Below are positions 1 through 9,029 of a stretch of 64,000 nt of DNA, piece after piece. This DNA is from Pseudomonas coleopterorum. GTDB taxonomy: Bacteria; Pseudomonadota; Gammaproteobacteria; Pseudomonadales; Pseudomonadaceae. A program made the position numbers and the translations under genes. Below the pieces are notes generated by a model. That model did no database searches and was not told the origin of the DNA. It worked only from the letters and a program-made list of their open reading frames with translations. The number at the start of each line of letters is the position of its first letter. Position 1 is the stretch's first letter. The stretch is from NCBI RefSeq assembly GCF_900105555.1, contig NZ_FNTZ01000001.1, positions 2,728,001 to 2,792,000 on the forward strand. The letters are read 5' to 3'.

Positions 1-398
1 TCGTCGACGATCCGCTGGAATCGGGCCAGAGTGATCCGCACCATCCCTCCGGGCGCCTGAGCAGAGTGGCCGTACTCGAGCGGGATGGCGTAGGGCAGAT
101 TGTTCACGATGTAGATCTGCTGACCTGGCCGAAAGTCGTTGAATGCGGCCACAAGCGATTCGATCGTCTCGCGCCCGCTTGGGTCGAGATCGTCAAAGGT
201 GTATGGCTCAATGAAGTCCAAAGAGGCGTGCCAGTTGGCCCTGAATCGGCCGGTATCCACTGGAGACATGCGGATCAGCGAGTTGCCGATCTCTATGGCC
301 ACTTCGCGTACTGAGGCATTGATCGCCGCATTGGCTTTTTCTGCAAACTCGGCCAGCTGCAGTCCGAAGCTGCCCTGCTTGCCCGCGTACTTGCTCAT
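1..398 (-). CDS. HK97 gp10-like head-tail/tail-completion protein (partial)
   Basis: The reading frame starts at ATG 398 and runs off the left edge with 132 codons visible. It contains a 'SPVDTGRFRANW' motif typical of HK97 gp10/neck-type proteins, which join the head to the tail or form the tail tube terminator. It overlaps the stop of the upstream gene by an ATGA tetranucleotide, so the two are translationally coupled. Position downstream of the capsid and head-completion genes supports the call. The exact family (gp10, or Mu-type neck protein) cannot be settled from the visible part. Confidence 0.7.
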   Translation of the reverse strand, partial: MSKYAGKQGSFGLQLAEFAEKANAAINASVREVAIEIGNSLIRMSPVDTGRFRANWHASLDFIEPYTFDDLDPSGRETIESLVAAFNDFRPGQQIYIVNNLPYAIPLEYGHSAQAPGGMVRITLARFQRIVD

Positions 399-766
399 GA
401 GCGCACCTGCAGCTCGTACAGGATCGGCGTGCCGGCCGGGTTGATCTCTTTCACCGGCGGGATGATCGACCAGGTTCGGCCTTGGGCCGCGACCTTGCTC
501 AGAAGGCCGGGCGCCGATCCAAGGCCCTGCGCGGCGATCTTCAGCTTCTTGTCGCCGAACTGGATCAGGCTGTTGGTCTGGAACTCGTAACCGGTGAAGT
601 CGAGCAGGATGCCTTGCGCGGTGCGCTCCACGACCGTGTCTGGGCCGTTCTGGCTTGTTTCGGGGTCATACTCACCCGGCGTTACGTCCAGGATGATCAC
701 CGGCTGGCCGAACTCAGTGATCAGGTCGAGAGCCACTGCGGCCATCTCGTCGTAGAAAATGGCCAC
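395..766 (-). CDS. Phage head-closure/neck-type structural protein
   Basis: A protein of 123 residues in the head-completion module, between the HNH gene and the gp10-like gene. It is rich in beta-type sequence and has no recognisable motif. Size and location match the head-closure (stopper) proteins that follow the adaptor in siphovirus operons. It is coupled by ATGA to the next gene. The functional assignment is by position only. Confidence 0.55.
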   Translation of the reverse strand: MAIFYDEMAAVALDLITEFGQPVIILDVTPGEYDPETSQNGPDTVVERTAQGILLDFTGYEFQTNSLIQFGDKKLKIAAQGLGSAPGLLSKVAAQGRTWSIIPPVKEINPAGTPILYELQVRS

Positions 767-781
767 GTCTGCTCCTTATAT

Positions 782-1360
782 TTAGATCACGTCAGCGTTC
801 TGCTTTAGCGCACGGACTCGAATAATGCTGCTCAGCGATACACCATAGTGCGCAGCAGCCTGCTTGATAGTTAACCCAAGCACGTTTTCCCGAATCTCGA
901 CAACATCTTGTGTGGTCAGCTTGCGCTGCCAGTTCTGGACTGTTTTGTTATCTGTTTGGTGTTTGTACTTATCCGACTGGTTGGCAACTGGTGTAGCCCA
1001 AGCAAGGTGCTGTGGGTTTATGCAGAGCGGATTGCCGCAAGAGTGGGCTGCTTCGAACTCGCACGAAGGTGCCGGACCGTGTAATTTCTCGCAGACAATG
1101 CGATGAACAAGCCTGGGCGCCCCGCCGATATTGATTTGGCCATAGCCGTGGCCGCCTACGGAAAATTTCCAAATCAGACAAAGTTCAGATTTCGAATCAC
1201 ATGCTGCATCCAGCATCCGTTTTGGCGCGCCGCGCTCAGTGCCATTTGCAGTGGTGCTGCCGGACTTCCGTTGCCGTTGATAGTGCAGTCCGCACAATCC
1301 GCGGCCGTAATGCTTTCTGGCGCAGCCGCTTTCGCTGCAGACCTTATCTGCTTCTGCCAT
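782..1360 (-). CDS. Free-standing HNH homing endonuclease
   Basis: A protein of 192 residues. The N-terminus has a Cys/His cluster of the 'GLCGLHYQRQR' type. The centre carries an HNH core (LVHRIVCE..., then AAHSCGNPLCINPQHL with the NPxH signature). The C-terminus (about 150-185) is a helix-turn-helix reading 'LTIKQAAAHYGVS', typical of DNA recognition in homing enzymes. It sits inside the head operon, separated from the upstream gene by about 95 non-coding bases while its neighbours are tightly packed, and its base composition is less GC-rich. These are the marks of a mobile HNH insertion. No intron or intein boundary is visible, so it is probably free-standing. Confidence 0.88.
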   Translation of the reverse strand: MAEADKVCSESGCARKHYGRGLCGLHYQRQRKSGSTTANGTERGAPKRMLDAACDSKSELCLIWKFSVGGHGYGQINIGGAPRLVHRIVCEKLHGPAPSCEFEAAHSCGNPLCINPQHLAWATPVANQSDKYKHQTDNKTVQNWQRKLTTQDVVEIRENVLGLTIKQAAAHYGVSLSSIIRVRALKQNADVI

Positions 1361-1455
1361 TTCATACCCCTACAGTACGAACCCTAACTTGGAGGTGCGG
1401 CAGGCCGGTTAGGGGCCGGCTCTTCGGGGATCAACCTAGCCGCCCGACCATTATA

Positions 1456-1956
1456 TCAGGCGCGGACGGCGAAGAGCCCCCGCTTGAGTAGGTAATCAGC
1501 GAACTGCGAGCGGCTGGGCCGGTCTGGCGCCGCCGGCAACAGTCTGCTGCTGGTGCTGCTGATCGCGGCGTACTCACGCGTCACAGCGCCTTCGACACGC
1601 TCCAGGGTGACCGCGCCCTTGCGCGAATCAACCGGGTCAACGTCATCGGCATGGATCTCGGCGGCAAGCGCCATCTGCCCGTACTGGATACGTGCAGGAA
1701 TGTAGTTGGAAGGCTTGATCTCGGTATCGACGATCACGTCCTTCCGGGGCCAGGCCAAGGCCTGATCCGGGTTTGTTCGGCGTCCTTTCCACTTCATGCC
1801 ATTCATCGCCAAGGCGGCCCGGCGCAGCAGCGCCTCCTGCGCCACCTCATCGGCCGGAATGGTCACGCCATACATCATGGCGTAGCTGACCAGTTCCTCC
1901 GCCGTTGAGTAGCTGTCGGCATTTGGCTTGCCGGTACCGTCCTCGATGATGAGCAT
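1456..1956 (-). CDS. Head-tail adaptor, 'DnaT-like' phage family
   Basis: A protein of 166 residues starting 'MLIIEDGTGKPNADSY', the conserved opening of a phage family often labelled putative DnaT-like ssDNA-binding protein. It is always found just after the major capsid gene and is more plausibly a head-completion adaptor. Helical content around 30-60 with 'WPRKDV' at about 90 fits the family. The gene follows the small 71-residue ORF by 3 bases. The DnaT label should not be read as a replication role here. Confidence 0.7.
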   Translation of the reverse strand: MLIIEDGTGKPNADSYSTAEELVSYAMMYGVTIPADEVAQEALLRRAALAMNGMKWKGRRTNPDQALAWPRKDVIVDTEIKPSNYIPARIQYGQMALAAEIHADDVDPVDSRKGAVTLERVEGAVTREYAAISSTSSRLLPAAPDRPSRSQFADYLLKRGLFAVRA

Positions 1957-1959
1957 GGA

Positions 1960-2175
1960 TTATTCCTTCGTGGTTTTCCCGGCCTTGGCGGCCTCGGTGT
2001 TCTTGCCGCCGCCGTTGTTGCGCGCCGCGGTTTCGTCCGAATCAGTGCGGACCGAATCCACACCACCGGTTTCGCCAACGGTTTGCGGGCCGACGGTGAT
2101 ATTACCTTCGGAACCACCGTAGCCCCAGCGCGCTTTTACGTTCGGGTCGATGTGCTTGTCTTTTTCAACTGCCAT
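1960..2175 (-). CDS. Small phage protein between capsid and adaptor
   Basis: A protein of 71 residues, highly polar and rich in Gly, Thr, Asn and Lys, with a disordered-looking tail. It sits between the capsid gene and the adaptor gene with short gaps, in the same operon. It may be a minor head or decoration protein; nothing in the sequence decides this. A ribosome-binding site (GGAGAAAG-like) precedes the ATG. Confidence 0.65.
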   Translation of the reverse strand: MAVEKDKHIDPNVKARWGYGGSEGNITVGPQTVGETGGVDSVRTDSDETAARNNGGGKNTEAAKAGKTTKE

Positions 2176-2223
2176 GATCTTTCTCCTTCAGAGCTGCCGG
2201 CCCCGGGCGGGGCCAGCTGTCGG

Positions 2224-3243
2224 TCAGGCCGATACGGTGGAGGTTACGAACGCCAGAGGGACCTGCTTGCGGTCGAACTTGCGCTCCCAATTGGTCGCCA
2301 GCGCCAGGTCCGACCAGTTCGCCGAGATTGGACGGCTGGTGGTAGGGGTGCCGGTGATGGTGCTGCCAGTGAACGAGAAGCCCAGCGGGTGCACAACGAA
2401 GTTGCGACGGCTCCACAGGGTTTCGGTACCGCCACCATTGCCGCGGTCCGGGGCGCGCTCGTATTCCAGGCCGTCTTCGCCTTCAGGCTGCTGCTCTTCG
2501 TAGCCGATTGCGCCAGGGCCGAAGATGACGGAGAGGTACTTGGCAGTTGCACCGGTGCCGATCACTGGCATCGAGTCGTCTACCACGACGCGCATGCCCT
2601 GGAAGCGACCGAACTCGGGGATCTGGTCGGCCAGCGGGGTGAAGTCGATCAGGTTGAGGATCTGCAGTTCGGTCTGCACCGCCGAGTGCATTGCAATGAC
2701 GCTCAGACCGCCCAATTGGCCGGAGTAGTCACCCATGGTGGCCTTGGCGCGGATGATGGAAGCAGCGTTGATGGTGCCGCCTGCATCAACGACCATGTCG
2801 CCACCGTTGGACGCTACGTTGTCGTTGTAGATGCCGATGCTGGTAGCGATGGTGCGGCGCTGGGCGACACGCTGCCAGTAGCTGGTCAGACGGCCTGCCA
2901 CGAATTCCAGCGGATCCTGCTTGGTGATGTTCTTCACCAAGTTCATCGCGTTCCAGCCTTCGTTGAGGTAGGCGGCGCGCGCCTGCATGGAGGCGCTGGT
3001 GACCGACAGCGGCACCGCGATGTCGGTGTACACGTCGTTCGAGTAGTTCGACTCGATCGAGGCGTCCAGATCGACCCACCACGGAATGGTGAAGGTGTTC
3101 GATGGACTGGCCAGAAGCTGGGCCATATCCGAGTTCATCGCGAGGATGCCGGACTGGAAGAACGCGGTGCGCTCGGAGGTGTTCACGTTGATGTAATCCC
3201 GCAATTCGTCGCGGAAGATCACATCGGAGAGGATGGTTGGCAT
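2224..3243 (-). CDS. Major capsid protein
   Basis: A protein of 339 residues beginning 'MPTILSDVIFRDELRDYIN'. It has the character of phage coat proteins of the HK97-fold type without a delta domain: repeated 'WVDLDA', 'GRLTSYWQRVAQRR' and a C-terminal segment ending 'RKQVPLAFVTS'. It lies directly downstream of the scaffold gene and upstream of the adaptor, the usual head order. It would assemble into the icosahedral shell with the scaffold as core. The long open frame on the opposite strand is a codon-usage shadow. Confidence 0.85.
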   Translation of the reverse strand: MPTILSDVIFRDELRDYINVNTSERTAFFQSGILAMNSDMAQLLASPSNTFTIPWWVDLDASIESNYSNDVYTDIAVPLSVTSASMQARAAYLNEGWNAMNLVKNITKQDPLEFVAGRLTSYWQRVAQRRTIATSIGIYNDNVASNGGDMVVDAGGTINAASIIRAKATMGDYSGQLGGLSVIAMHSAVQTELQILNLIDFTPLADQIPEFGRFQGMRVVVDDSMPVIGTGATAKYLSVIFGPGAIGYEEQQPEGEDGLEYERAPDRGNGGGTETLWSRRNFVVHPLGFSFTGSTITGTPTTSRPISANWSDLALATNWERKFDRKQVPLAFVTSTVSA

Positions 3244-3255
3244 TGCTGATGTCCT

Positions 3256-3972
3256 TTACTTTGCCTTGGCCGCGGCGCTCAGGCGCGCGTGCTCGGCGGG
3301 GTTGGTTCGGCGGAGCTCAACGCGCTCCATGCCGCTCATTTGGTCCCACGTTTTCGCGGCCCCGCCGCTTTTGCCACCGCCGGCCCCGCCGCCAGTAGCC
3401 CTGCTTGCTGCAATCAACGGCGCCAGAGCGGCATCGTTGAACAGTTGTTCCTTGAATTCGTCGACCGTCAGCGCAGATGGGCGGCGATCGATGTCGAGCA
3501 CGATCACGACAGGCTTGCCGTCGCGGATCTCCATGCTCAGGCGTGGCTCGATCAGCTGCTGCAGGACGGCGGAAGAGCCATGCACAGCAAGCTCACCGGC
3601 CAGGCGGGCAGCAGTGGCGCCCACAGTCAGCGCGTGGATCTGCGCCTGAGCAGCGGAGAGGGCTGTGTCCTTCTCGCCCAGTGCCTTGGTGTGCTTCTCG
3701 TTCCAGCTGCGCTCCAGCGCTTCGGTATCGCCGTTCTTGCGAGCGGCTTCCTCGGCGGCCAGGCGGGCAGCTTCCTCGGCCTGCTCGCGCTTGGTCTTCT
3801 CGTCCTTCTTCTCCCGCAACAACTCGTCGACCTTGGCTTTCAAGCCCGCGGTGTCTTCGGGGGCAGGCAGCCCTTCGATCACCAGCACGTAGTTTTCACC
3901 CTGGGCCTTGTAGAAGGCTTGCAGGGATGGCTCCAAAGCGTCGTAGGCGGCCTTGTCGATCAGATATTTCAT
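3256..3972 (-). CDS. Phage scaffolding protein
   Basis: A protein of 238 residues. I chose ATG 3972 because an AGGGGGA ribosome-binding site precedes it; the frame extends further upstream but only over the previous gene. Residues about 50-110 are a charged coiled coil (Lys/Glu/Ala-rich, 'REKKDEKTKREQAEEAARLAAEE'-like), followed by a Gly-rich stretch near 205 and a basic C-terminus. That is the usual build of scaffolds, with a C-terminal capsid-binding end. The location immediately before the capsid gene agrees. Confidence 0.85.
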   Translation of the reverse strand: MKYLIDKAAYDALEPSLQAFYKAQGENYVLVIEGLPAPEDTAGLKAKVDELLREKKDEKTKREQAEEAARLAAEEAARKNGDTEALERSWNEKHTKALGEKDTALSAAQAQIHALTVGATAARLAGELAVHGSSAVLQQLIEPRLSMEIRDGKPVVIVLDIDRRPSALTVDEFKEQLFNDAALAPLIAASRATGGGAGGGKSGGAAKTWDQMSGMERVELRRTNPAEHARLSAAAKAK

Positions 3973-4013
3973 GTTTGTCCCCCTGGGACTGGTGTGCCGG
4001 CTCAGCCAGCGGG

Positions 4014-5102
4014 TCAGATGCCTGCGCGCTCGAACGCCAAAGGCTCTAGGGCCTTCATCTGCTCGAGGTTCAGCGGTTTGAAGTTGCGGTCGAGCTGGAG
4101 CTCGGAGAATCGTTCGGTGGTCAAGCCGCCATTGCGGAACAGGGCGCCGCGGGCCTTGCCGATGGCCTGATCCTGGAATGCTGCAGGCTGCTTCTTGAGC
4201 CACTCGTAGTAGGTGAGGTCAGCACTGACCTGGCCTGGCCCGTCAGCGCCTTTCGAAGCGCGCGTGGCGCCTTGAGCGAACAACTCGCTGAGCCTGGTCA
4301 CCATAACGAAGGTGGTTCGGCAGTTCGGATGGAATGGCGGCCGAGGCCCCGAATCCACCGGGAACGTCTTGCCGTCTAGCGTCCTGCAGATCTGACTGGT
4401 CTTGCTGTCGAGTGTGGCCACCAGCTCGATCCTGGTCACGATGTCGGTGTTGGCCTTGGCCGTCTCCATGCGCGCCTGGGTGGCAACGTGCTGGATGGAT
4501 GTGCGCACCACCGTCGTCGCGTTGCGGTCTGTGACAGCCAGGATTCCATCTGAATACTTCAGCGCCTTGGTGCCGCGAAGGCGCTGAATGATCTGGCTGT
4601 TGGTCTGCCCTTCGAAGAATCCCTGCCGGATCGCACCGGTTACCCGGTTGCGCTCGGCAGTGGTCCAATCCTTGATGAAGGGCTCCAGAAGCTTGCCGCC
4701 ATCTGCCCCACGAATGCTCAGAGGGTTGGTGAGGATCGCTGACCTGATTGCAGCCGCCGTGGGCACCACTGCTTCGACGCTCACGGTGATAGGTGCTGCC
4801 TTGGTCAGATTGGTCGCCTCGAACTGGGCCTCATAATTGGCAAGGTCCACCAGGTCAAGCGTCAGCTGATCCGTGAATCGGCCGAAGATACCCAAGAGCA
4901 GAGCGCCTACCTCGTCCAGCAGCCTATTGAGCCGCTCAATCGTGTAAGTGCTCAGGTCACCACGATTGAGCCGCTGGCGTAGCGATCGGTCGATCTCCTT
5001 GAGGAATGGGGCAAACTTCTCCACTTCCGAGGCTTTCAATCGCTCCAGAAAGACGGCGTTGCGGATCGTGGCATCAAGTATTGCCTGCTGCTGCTCCGTC
5101 AT
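4014..5102 (-). CDS. Minor head / head morphogenesis protein (Mu gpF-like)
   Basis: A protein of 362 residues from ATG 5102, which has AGGAAGA about 8 bases upstream. The C-terminal half has the gpF/SPP1 gp7 signature: 'RTSIQHVATQARMETAK', then 'DSKTSQICRTLDGKTFP' and 'RPPFHPNCRTTFV', with the conserved Cys, His and Asn positions. Proteins of this family bind the portal and are packaged into the head. The first 29 bases overlap the end of the portal gene, suggesting coupled translation. Confidence 0.88.
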   Translation of the reverse strand: MTEQQQAILDATIRNAVFLERLKASEVEKFAPFLKEIDRSLRQRLNRGDLSTYTIERLNRLLDEVGALLLGIFGRFTDQLTLDLVDLANYEAQFEATNLTKAAPITVSVEAVVPTAAAIRSAILTNPLSIRGADGGKLLEPFIKDWTTAERNRVTGAIRQGFFEGQTNSQIIQRLRGTKALKYSDGILAVTDRNATTVVRTSIQHVATQARMETAKANTDIVTRIELVATLDSKTSQICRTLDGKTFPVDSGPRPPFHPNCRTTFVMVTRLSELFAQGATRASKGADGPGQVSADLTYYEWLKKQPAAFQDQAIGKARGALFRNGGLTTERFSELQLDRNFKPLNLEQMKALEPLAFERAGI

Positions 5103-6531
5103 CTTCGTCTTCCTCATCATCCAGGCCCAGGCTTGCCGTTTCAGCCTCAAGCTCGCCACGGATCTGGTCGTCGGTCTTCTCTGGGTTGATCACGCCGCGA
5201 TCGCGCAGGTACTGCCAGAAGTCGGCAGCCGGTAGGCGCCCGCCCTGCACAGCATTGAACAGCGCAGAGAGGATGGTCGCGTCCAGGGTGATCTGGCTGA
5301 AGTCCTGGTTGAGCTTGTACTCAGCCTCACCGGACAGGCGCATGAACTGCTGCATCCAGGCCAGGCACTGGGTGTAAGCCTCGCTTACGTTGCTGACGAC
5401 CAGCGACAGCACGCTGTGCTCAGCGGCGCTTTCGTTGTCGGCCTGCGTGGCAGTCTTCACTGCGCTGCCGCGTTCGATCAGCCGGGCGCCCAGGGCAACC
5501 ATCTGGCTTTCCTTGGCGTCCATGGCCTCCTTGGCCAGTGTGTTGGGTTGAGCCTGCAGCATGCCGCATGTGCCATTGGCAGGTAGCAACCACGGCGCAC
5601 GCGCACCGAGGTAGATCCCAGTCTCTTCCAGGTGATCCCGCCACTGCTCGTCCAGGCCCGCCATCCACGGCTGAGGCTGACCGACCAAGTAGCTGGCCTC
5701 CTCGTAGTCGGCGCTGTTGCGGTAGTGGCCGATGTTGATCTCGGCCATGTCGTACAGCGGCGCGTCGTCAATGCTGGAATCGTTGTTCTCGCTGCCCACG
5801 AAGATGAACGGAATTACCCGCCATGGTTGACCTGCACCATCGAGCGGGGTTTGCACCTCGGTCGCCGCAGTCCAGCCACCCTCTTCGTCCCAAAGCTCCT
5901 GCTGATAGACGCCCTCATCAGTCAGGCGCAGAACCCGGTATTGGTCTTTCGCCTCAACGCCGAAACCATCCTCGGTTTCTTTGTCGACCACTTCCTTGAG
6001 CACGACCAGGCTCAGCAGGTACTGACCGCCAACCTTGCGAGCCTTCCAGTTGATGATCGACTCAGCGACGTAGCTGGCAACGGTTGGCCGGATACCGCTG
6101 GCAACGCTGTCAGCGACGCTCACAGCGCCTGATTCAACCGTGGGGTAGTCAACCAGCAGGCCGTGACGGCCAACCTCCAGCAGATGGCCAATGACGGCTT
6201 GGGACTGCTGGTAGATGCTCACGCCCTGGCCATCCACGTCCTTTGCGACGTAGTCGAGCGCGGCCGGAACAGTCAATGTCGGCCAGGTGCGGAAGACTGC
6301 ACCCACAAGGCTGTTCTTCGTGCGGCCGGTGGCGTTGTAGAACACGGAACGAGCGATGTAGCTCAGGTACCGCGCCTTGTTGTCGTCCGATGTATCGCCC
6401 GGGTTTGGTCGGGGCAGGTACAAATCGCCGCGGTGCTTTACAGTTTCGGAGCCCTTGCAGACGTCACGCACCAAGCGCCAACGCGATTGGGCGCCGTCGT
6501 ATTCGGTGCGTTTGAATTGGACGTCTGGCAT
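5074..6531 (-). CDS. Portal protein (DUF4055 type)
   Basis: A protein of 485 residues, the usual length for a DUF4055 portal. It opens 'MPDVQFKRTEYDGAQSRW' and ends in an acidic tail (EEDEDDGAAAG). It would form the dodecameric ring at the capsid vertex through which DNA is pumped. The gene overlaps the terminase stop by one base and sits between TerL and the minor head gene, the standard order. Confidence 0.88.
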   Translation of the reverse strand: MPDVQFKRTEYDGAQSRWRLVRDVCKGSETVKHRGDLYLPRPNPGDTSDDNKARYLSYIARSVFYNATGRTKNSLVGAVFRTWPTLTVPAALDYVAKDVDGQGVSIYQQSQAVIGHLLEVGRHGLLVDYPTVESGAVSVADSVASGIRPTVASYVAESIINWKARKVGGQYLLSLVVLKEVVDKETEDGFGVEAKDQYRVLRLTDEGVYQQELWDEEGGWTAATEVQTPLDGAGQPWRVIPFIFVGSENNDSSIDDAPLYDMAEINIGHYRNSADYEEASYLVGQPQPWMAGLDEQWRDHLEETGIYLGARAPWLLPANGTCGMLQAQPNTLAKEAMDAKESQMVALGARLIERGSAVKTATQADNESAAEHSVLSLVVSNVSEAYTQCLAWMQQFMRLSGEAEYKLNQDFSQITLDATILSALFNAVQGGRLPAADFWQYLRDRGVINPEKTDDQIRGELEAETASLGLDDEEDEDDGAAAGNT

Positions 6532-8018
6532 CAGCGTGCGAATCCCATCTTGATTGATTTGACCGGCTTGCGGGCGCTCTTGGCGACAGCGAAGTACCGG
6601 AAGGCGTCAGAGCCGTGCGAGGTCCAGTCGTGAAGCGGTTTGTCTTTCCAGCAGCCACGCTTGTCGTCCCACTCCTTGCGGTAGTTTTCCAGGCACGCGA
6701 TACCCTCCTCGCATTTGGATTCGTCGAACGCGCAGTGGGGAAGGATCTCGCGGACCTGCTCGATACCGTCGTTGATGCCGATCTTCGGCACCACCTGGAA
6801 CGTCATGCTGTATTTCTGGCCGTCGATCTCATAGCCCTCGCGGGCCAGTTCCCGCCGGGTCTTGGCATCGCTGCCAAACTCGCGGTTGTCGATGTCGTGC
6901 GGCCCCCAGTGCTCGGAGTAGGTGTACCCCTTGTCCTTCAGCACCTTCATGTAGTGCCGCAGGCCCTCGCCGCTGTTCTCGTAGTAGTCGATGAGGTGGT
7001 ACTGCTCGCCCACCTTGCGCACGAACCAGATAGCCGTGGAGTCGCTCACACCGATGTCCCAGAAGGTCATCACCGGCAGGTGTCGGTTGTCCGGGATCAC
7101 ACCGATGCGCTGATCGGTGTAGAGCTTGTTGAACTGCTGGGCGTAATACGCGCCCTCGATCGACTGCTGGAACGCCTCGGCCGGTATCGACGGGTATTCC
7201 CGTTTCATGTCGTCGCCCAGCGTCCGCTCTTTGGCTGCGTACCAGGCGCGCTGACCGGGGTTGGTGACAATGCCGTGCTTGGCGCAAAGCTCGTCGAAAT
7301 ACTTGGTCAGCCGGTCCGGGATGATCGCGGTAGAAGGGTCGAGCCAGTAGCCCTGATTCTTCCACCAGCTGAAGAAGAAAAACTTCCAATCCAGCTGACC
7401 CAGCGGGACGCCGGAAAGGTGCTGCTTCTCGGCAGCCTGGCTGTAATCGAAGAAGTAGCCCGCCCTACCCTCTGCGGTCGACTCGATCGTGACAAAGCAT
7501 TCAGCGGCCACCGCCTCGAACGCACCAGTGACTATCTCGCGCGCTTTGTGCGGATACTTGGCGCAGATCTTCCCGAACTCGGAAACGTGCAGGTAGCGCA
7601 GTGTGCCGCCCCGGAACGAGGTGCTGACGTAGATCGATCCGCCCTTGCTGAACACCAGCTCGCCGGCAGCGTCGTTGCTGGCCGGGTTCGCTGCCTTGAT
7701 CTCGTTCGGCAGGTTGTCGTAGGCGTACTTCACCTTCTCCCGGAACAAGCGCTTGGCGTCGTTCAGGGTGTGAGCAATCAGGGCGCACTTCGCAGACTCA
7801 AACAGTGCTGCATCCAGCTGGATGATGCAGCACTCAGTGGTGAAGCCGAGCTGTCGAGCCTTGAGGATGATGTTGCGAGTGTGGATACCCTCGAAGTACT
7901 CGACCTGCTCGTCCGTCATCCGGAAGCGGACCTTCTTGCCCTGCTTGTCCGTGATGAAGTAGAGGTTGTTCAGTCGCCAGCGCTTGTCCCGGAGCAGCTT
8001 CAGATGCTCGGGCTTCAT
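6531..8018 (-). CDS. Terminase large subunit (TerL)
   Basis: A protein of 495 residues. The N-terminal ATPase has a variant Walker A 'ILKARQLGFTT' (about 50-60) and a Walker B region ending 'CFVTIESTAEG' (about 170-180). The C-terminal RNase H-like nuclease starts at 'VMTFWDIGVSDSTAIWFV' (about 310), with further acidic residues at 'HWGPHDID'. It translocates DNA into the prohead and cuts the concatemer. It follows TerS by one base and overlaps the portal gene start. Confidence 0.93.
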   Translation of the reverse strand: MKPEHLKLLRDKRWRLNNLYFITDKQGKKVRFRMTDEQVEYFEGIHTRNIILKARQLGFTTECCIIQLDAALFESAKCALIAHTLNDAKRLFREKVKYAYDNLPNEIKAANPASNDAAGELVFSKGGSIYVSTSFRGGTLRYLHVSEFGKICAKYPHKAREIVTGAFEAVAAECFVTIESTAEGRAGYFFDYSQAAEKQHLSGVPLGQLDWKFFFFSWWKNQGYWLDPSTAIIPDRLTKYFDELCAKHGIVTNPGQRAWYAAKERTLGDDMKREYPSIPAEAFQQSIEGAYYAQQFNKLYTDQRIGVIPDNRHLPVMTFWDIGVSDSTAIWFVRKVGEQYHLIDYYENSGEGLRHYMKVLKDKGYTYSEHWGPHDIDNREFGSDAKTRRELAREGYEIDGQKYSMTFQVVPKIGINDGIEQVREILPHCAFDESKCEEGIACLENYRKEWDDKRGCWKDKPLHDWTSHGSDAFRYFAVAKSARKPVKSIKMGFAR

Positions 8019-8019
8019 G

Positions 8020-8541
8020 TCAGGCTTCCTTCGATAGCTCGTCCATCAGAGAGGCCAAGGTATCAACTGTCTTGTCGCCCTCCTCGGTGTCGAGGTTATA
8101 GGCCTGGCGTTCGCCCTTGATGACCTTGAGCTGGGCGTCGACGCCAGCATTGAGCGAGCGGGAGAAGTCGCCGAGGTTGTCTTCGGTCACTTCGATCTCT
8201 TGCAGCGCGGCGCTGAGCTTGTTTGCAATGCCACGCCACTGAGCCAAGTCGATCCGGTGAGCCAGCACGACGGCAGCAACCTTGTCGGATGCCTCATCAA
8301 TTATCTCAGCTTCGGTTACCAGTGGGTCTTGGTAACCCTTTGTGGTAACCGCATCGGTAACCTTGCGCTTGGCAGCAGCACGCACCTTGTCGGTGAGGTC
8401 GCGAGCCCATCCTTCCTTCTTGGCTCGCTTGGCTATCGCTACGTGAGAGATGCTGTTCTCTTCGGCGATGGCTCGAACCGAAAGCGACCCGGCCCGGTAG
8501 GCACGTTCAATCGCCTCCCAGTCGGGTTGCTTGGTTGTCAT
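8020..8541 (-). CDS. Terminase small subunit (TerS)
   Basis: A protein of 173 residues. Residues about 8-45 form a helix-turn-helix ('IERAYRAGSLSVRAIAEENSISHVAIAKRAKKEGW') typical of small terminases that recognise pac or cos. A central helical oligomerisation part and an acidic C-terminus follow. It lies immediately before TerL and is translated with it. The packaging site is often within or next to this gene, but I see no repeat set that identifies it. Confidence 0.88.
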   Translation of the reverse strand: MTTKQPDWEAIERAYRAGSLSVRAIAEENSISHVAIAKRAKKEGWARDLTDKVRAAAKRKVTDAVTTKGYQDPLVTEAEIIDEASDKVAAVVLAHRIDLAQWRGIANKLSAALQEIEVTEDNLGDFSRSLNAGVDAQLKVIKGERQAYNLDTEEGDKTVDTLASLMDELSKEA

Positions 8542-8550
8542 GGGTAGTCC

Positions 8551-8796
8551 TTAATCTTGGGTTTCCAGCAGTACATCAATCAGCTTCTGCTCACCCAGGC
8601 GCATAGCACCCAGGCACTGCAAGTCGTCGCACTTTGGCCCGAGGCCGAACACGGTCACCTCTCCCTTTGGTCCGATGAGGGTAAGCGTGCCTACGCTGCA
8701 CTCTGGATGCACACCAGCATCAAGGTCATCGGCGATCTTGCGGAGGGTCTTGGCGGCGTCACGCCACCCCTCTCGGCTAAACTCAACGATCTTCAT
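8551..8796 (-). CDS. Small phage protein, unknown
   Basis: A protein of 81 residues starting 'MKIVEFSREGWRDAAKTLRKIADDLDAG'. It has one amphipathic N-terminal helix and a beta-type middle ('GTLTLIGPKGEVTVFGLG'). It lies between the holin region and TerS, in the late operon, and overlaps the preceding ORF by 14 bases. No function recognised. Confidence 0.6.
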   Translation of the reverse strand: MKIVEFSREGWRDAAKTLRKIADDLDAGVHPECSVGTLTLIGPKGEVTVFGLGPKCDDLQCLGAMRLGEQKLIDVLLETQD

Positions 8797-8980
8797 GCGC
8801 CCCCCCCCTTTTCAGCCACTCTTGGATGATCCGCTGTATCACCGGCTCAGTGAGGATGTGCGAGGGCTTTCTACCTTCTGCTACATCGGTGAGCAGCGCT
8901 ACGGGGATTACGTGAGCGCCATCCGCTGCATGGACGAGCAAGTGGGGCCGATGGTCGGCTATGTCGTGGACTTCGGCCAT
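8783..8980 (-). CDS. Small phage protein, unknown
   Basis: A protein of 65 residues with a C-terminal helix ('SHILTEPVIQRIIQEWLKRGG'). It is in line with the late operon between the 3-TM protein and the 81-residue protein. No motif recognised. The short overlap with the next gene and the absence of an alternative ORF on this strand support it being real. Confidence 0.5.
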   Translation of the reverse strand: MAEVHDIADHRPHLLVHAADGAHVIPVALLTDVAEGRKPSHILTEPVIQRIIQEWLKRGGAHEDR

Positions 8981-9029
8981 ATTTACTCCGCGCCACGAAA
9001 TGGCTGTGATGAATTTGTGGCGCGCGAGA

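Noticed and set aside
1400..1455. GCCGG...CCGGC hairpin upstream of the HNH gene as a terminator or intron end
   Set aside because: Stem is only 5 bp and has no T run; no group I intron core could be recognised.
2083..3249. 388-codon plus-strand frame opposite the capsid gene
   Set aside because: Its composition is a shadow of high-GC capsid codons on the other strand; no ribosome-binding site and no protein-like motif.
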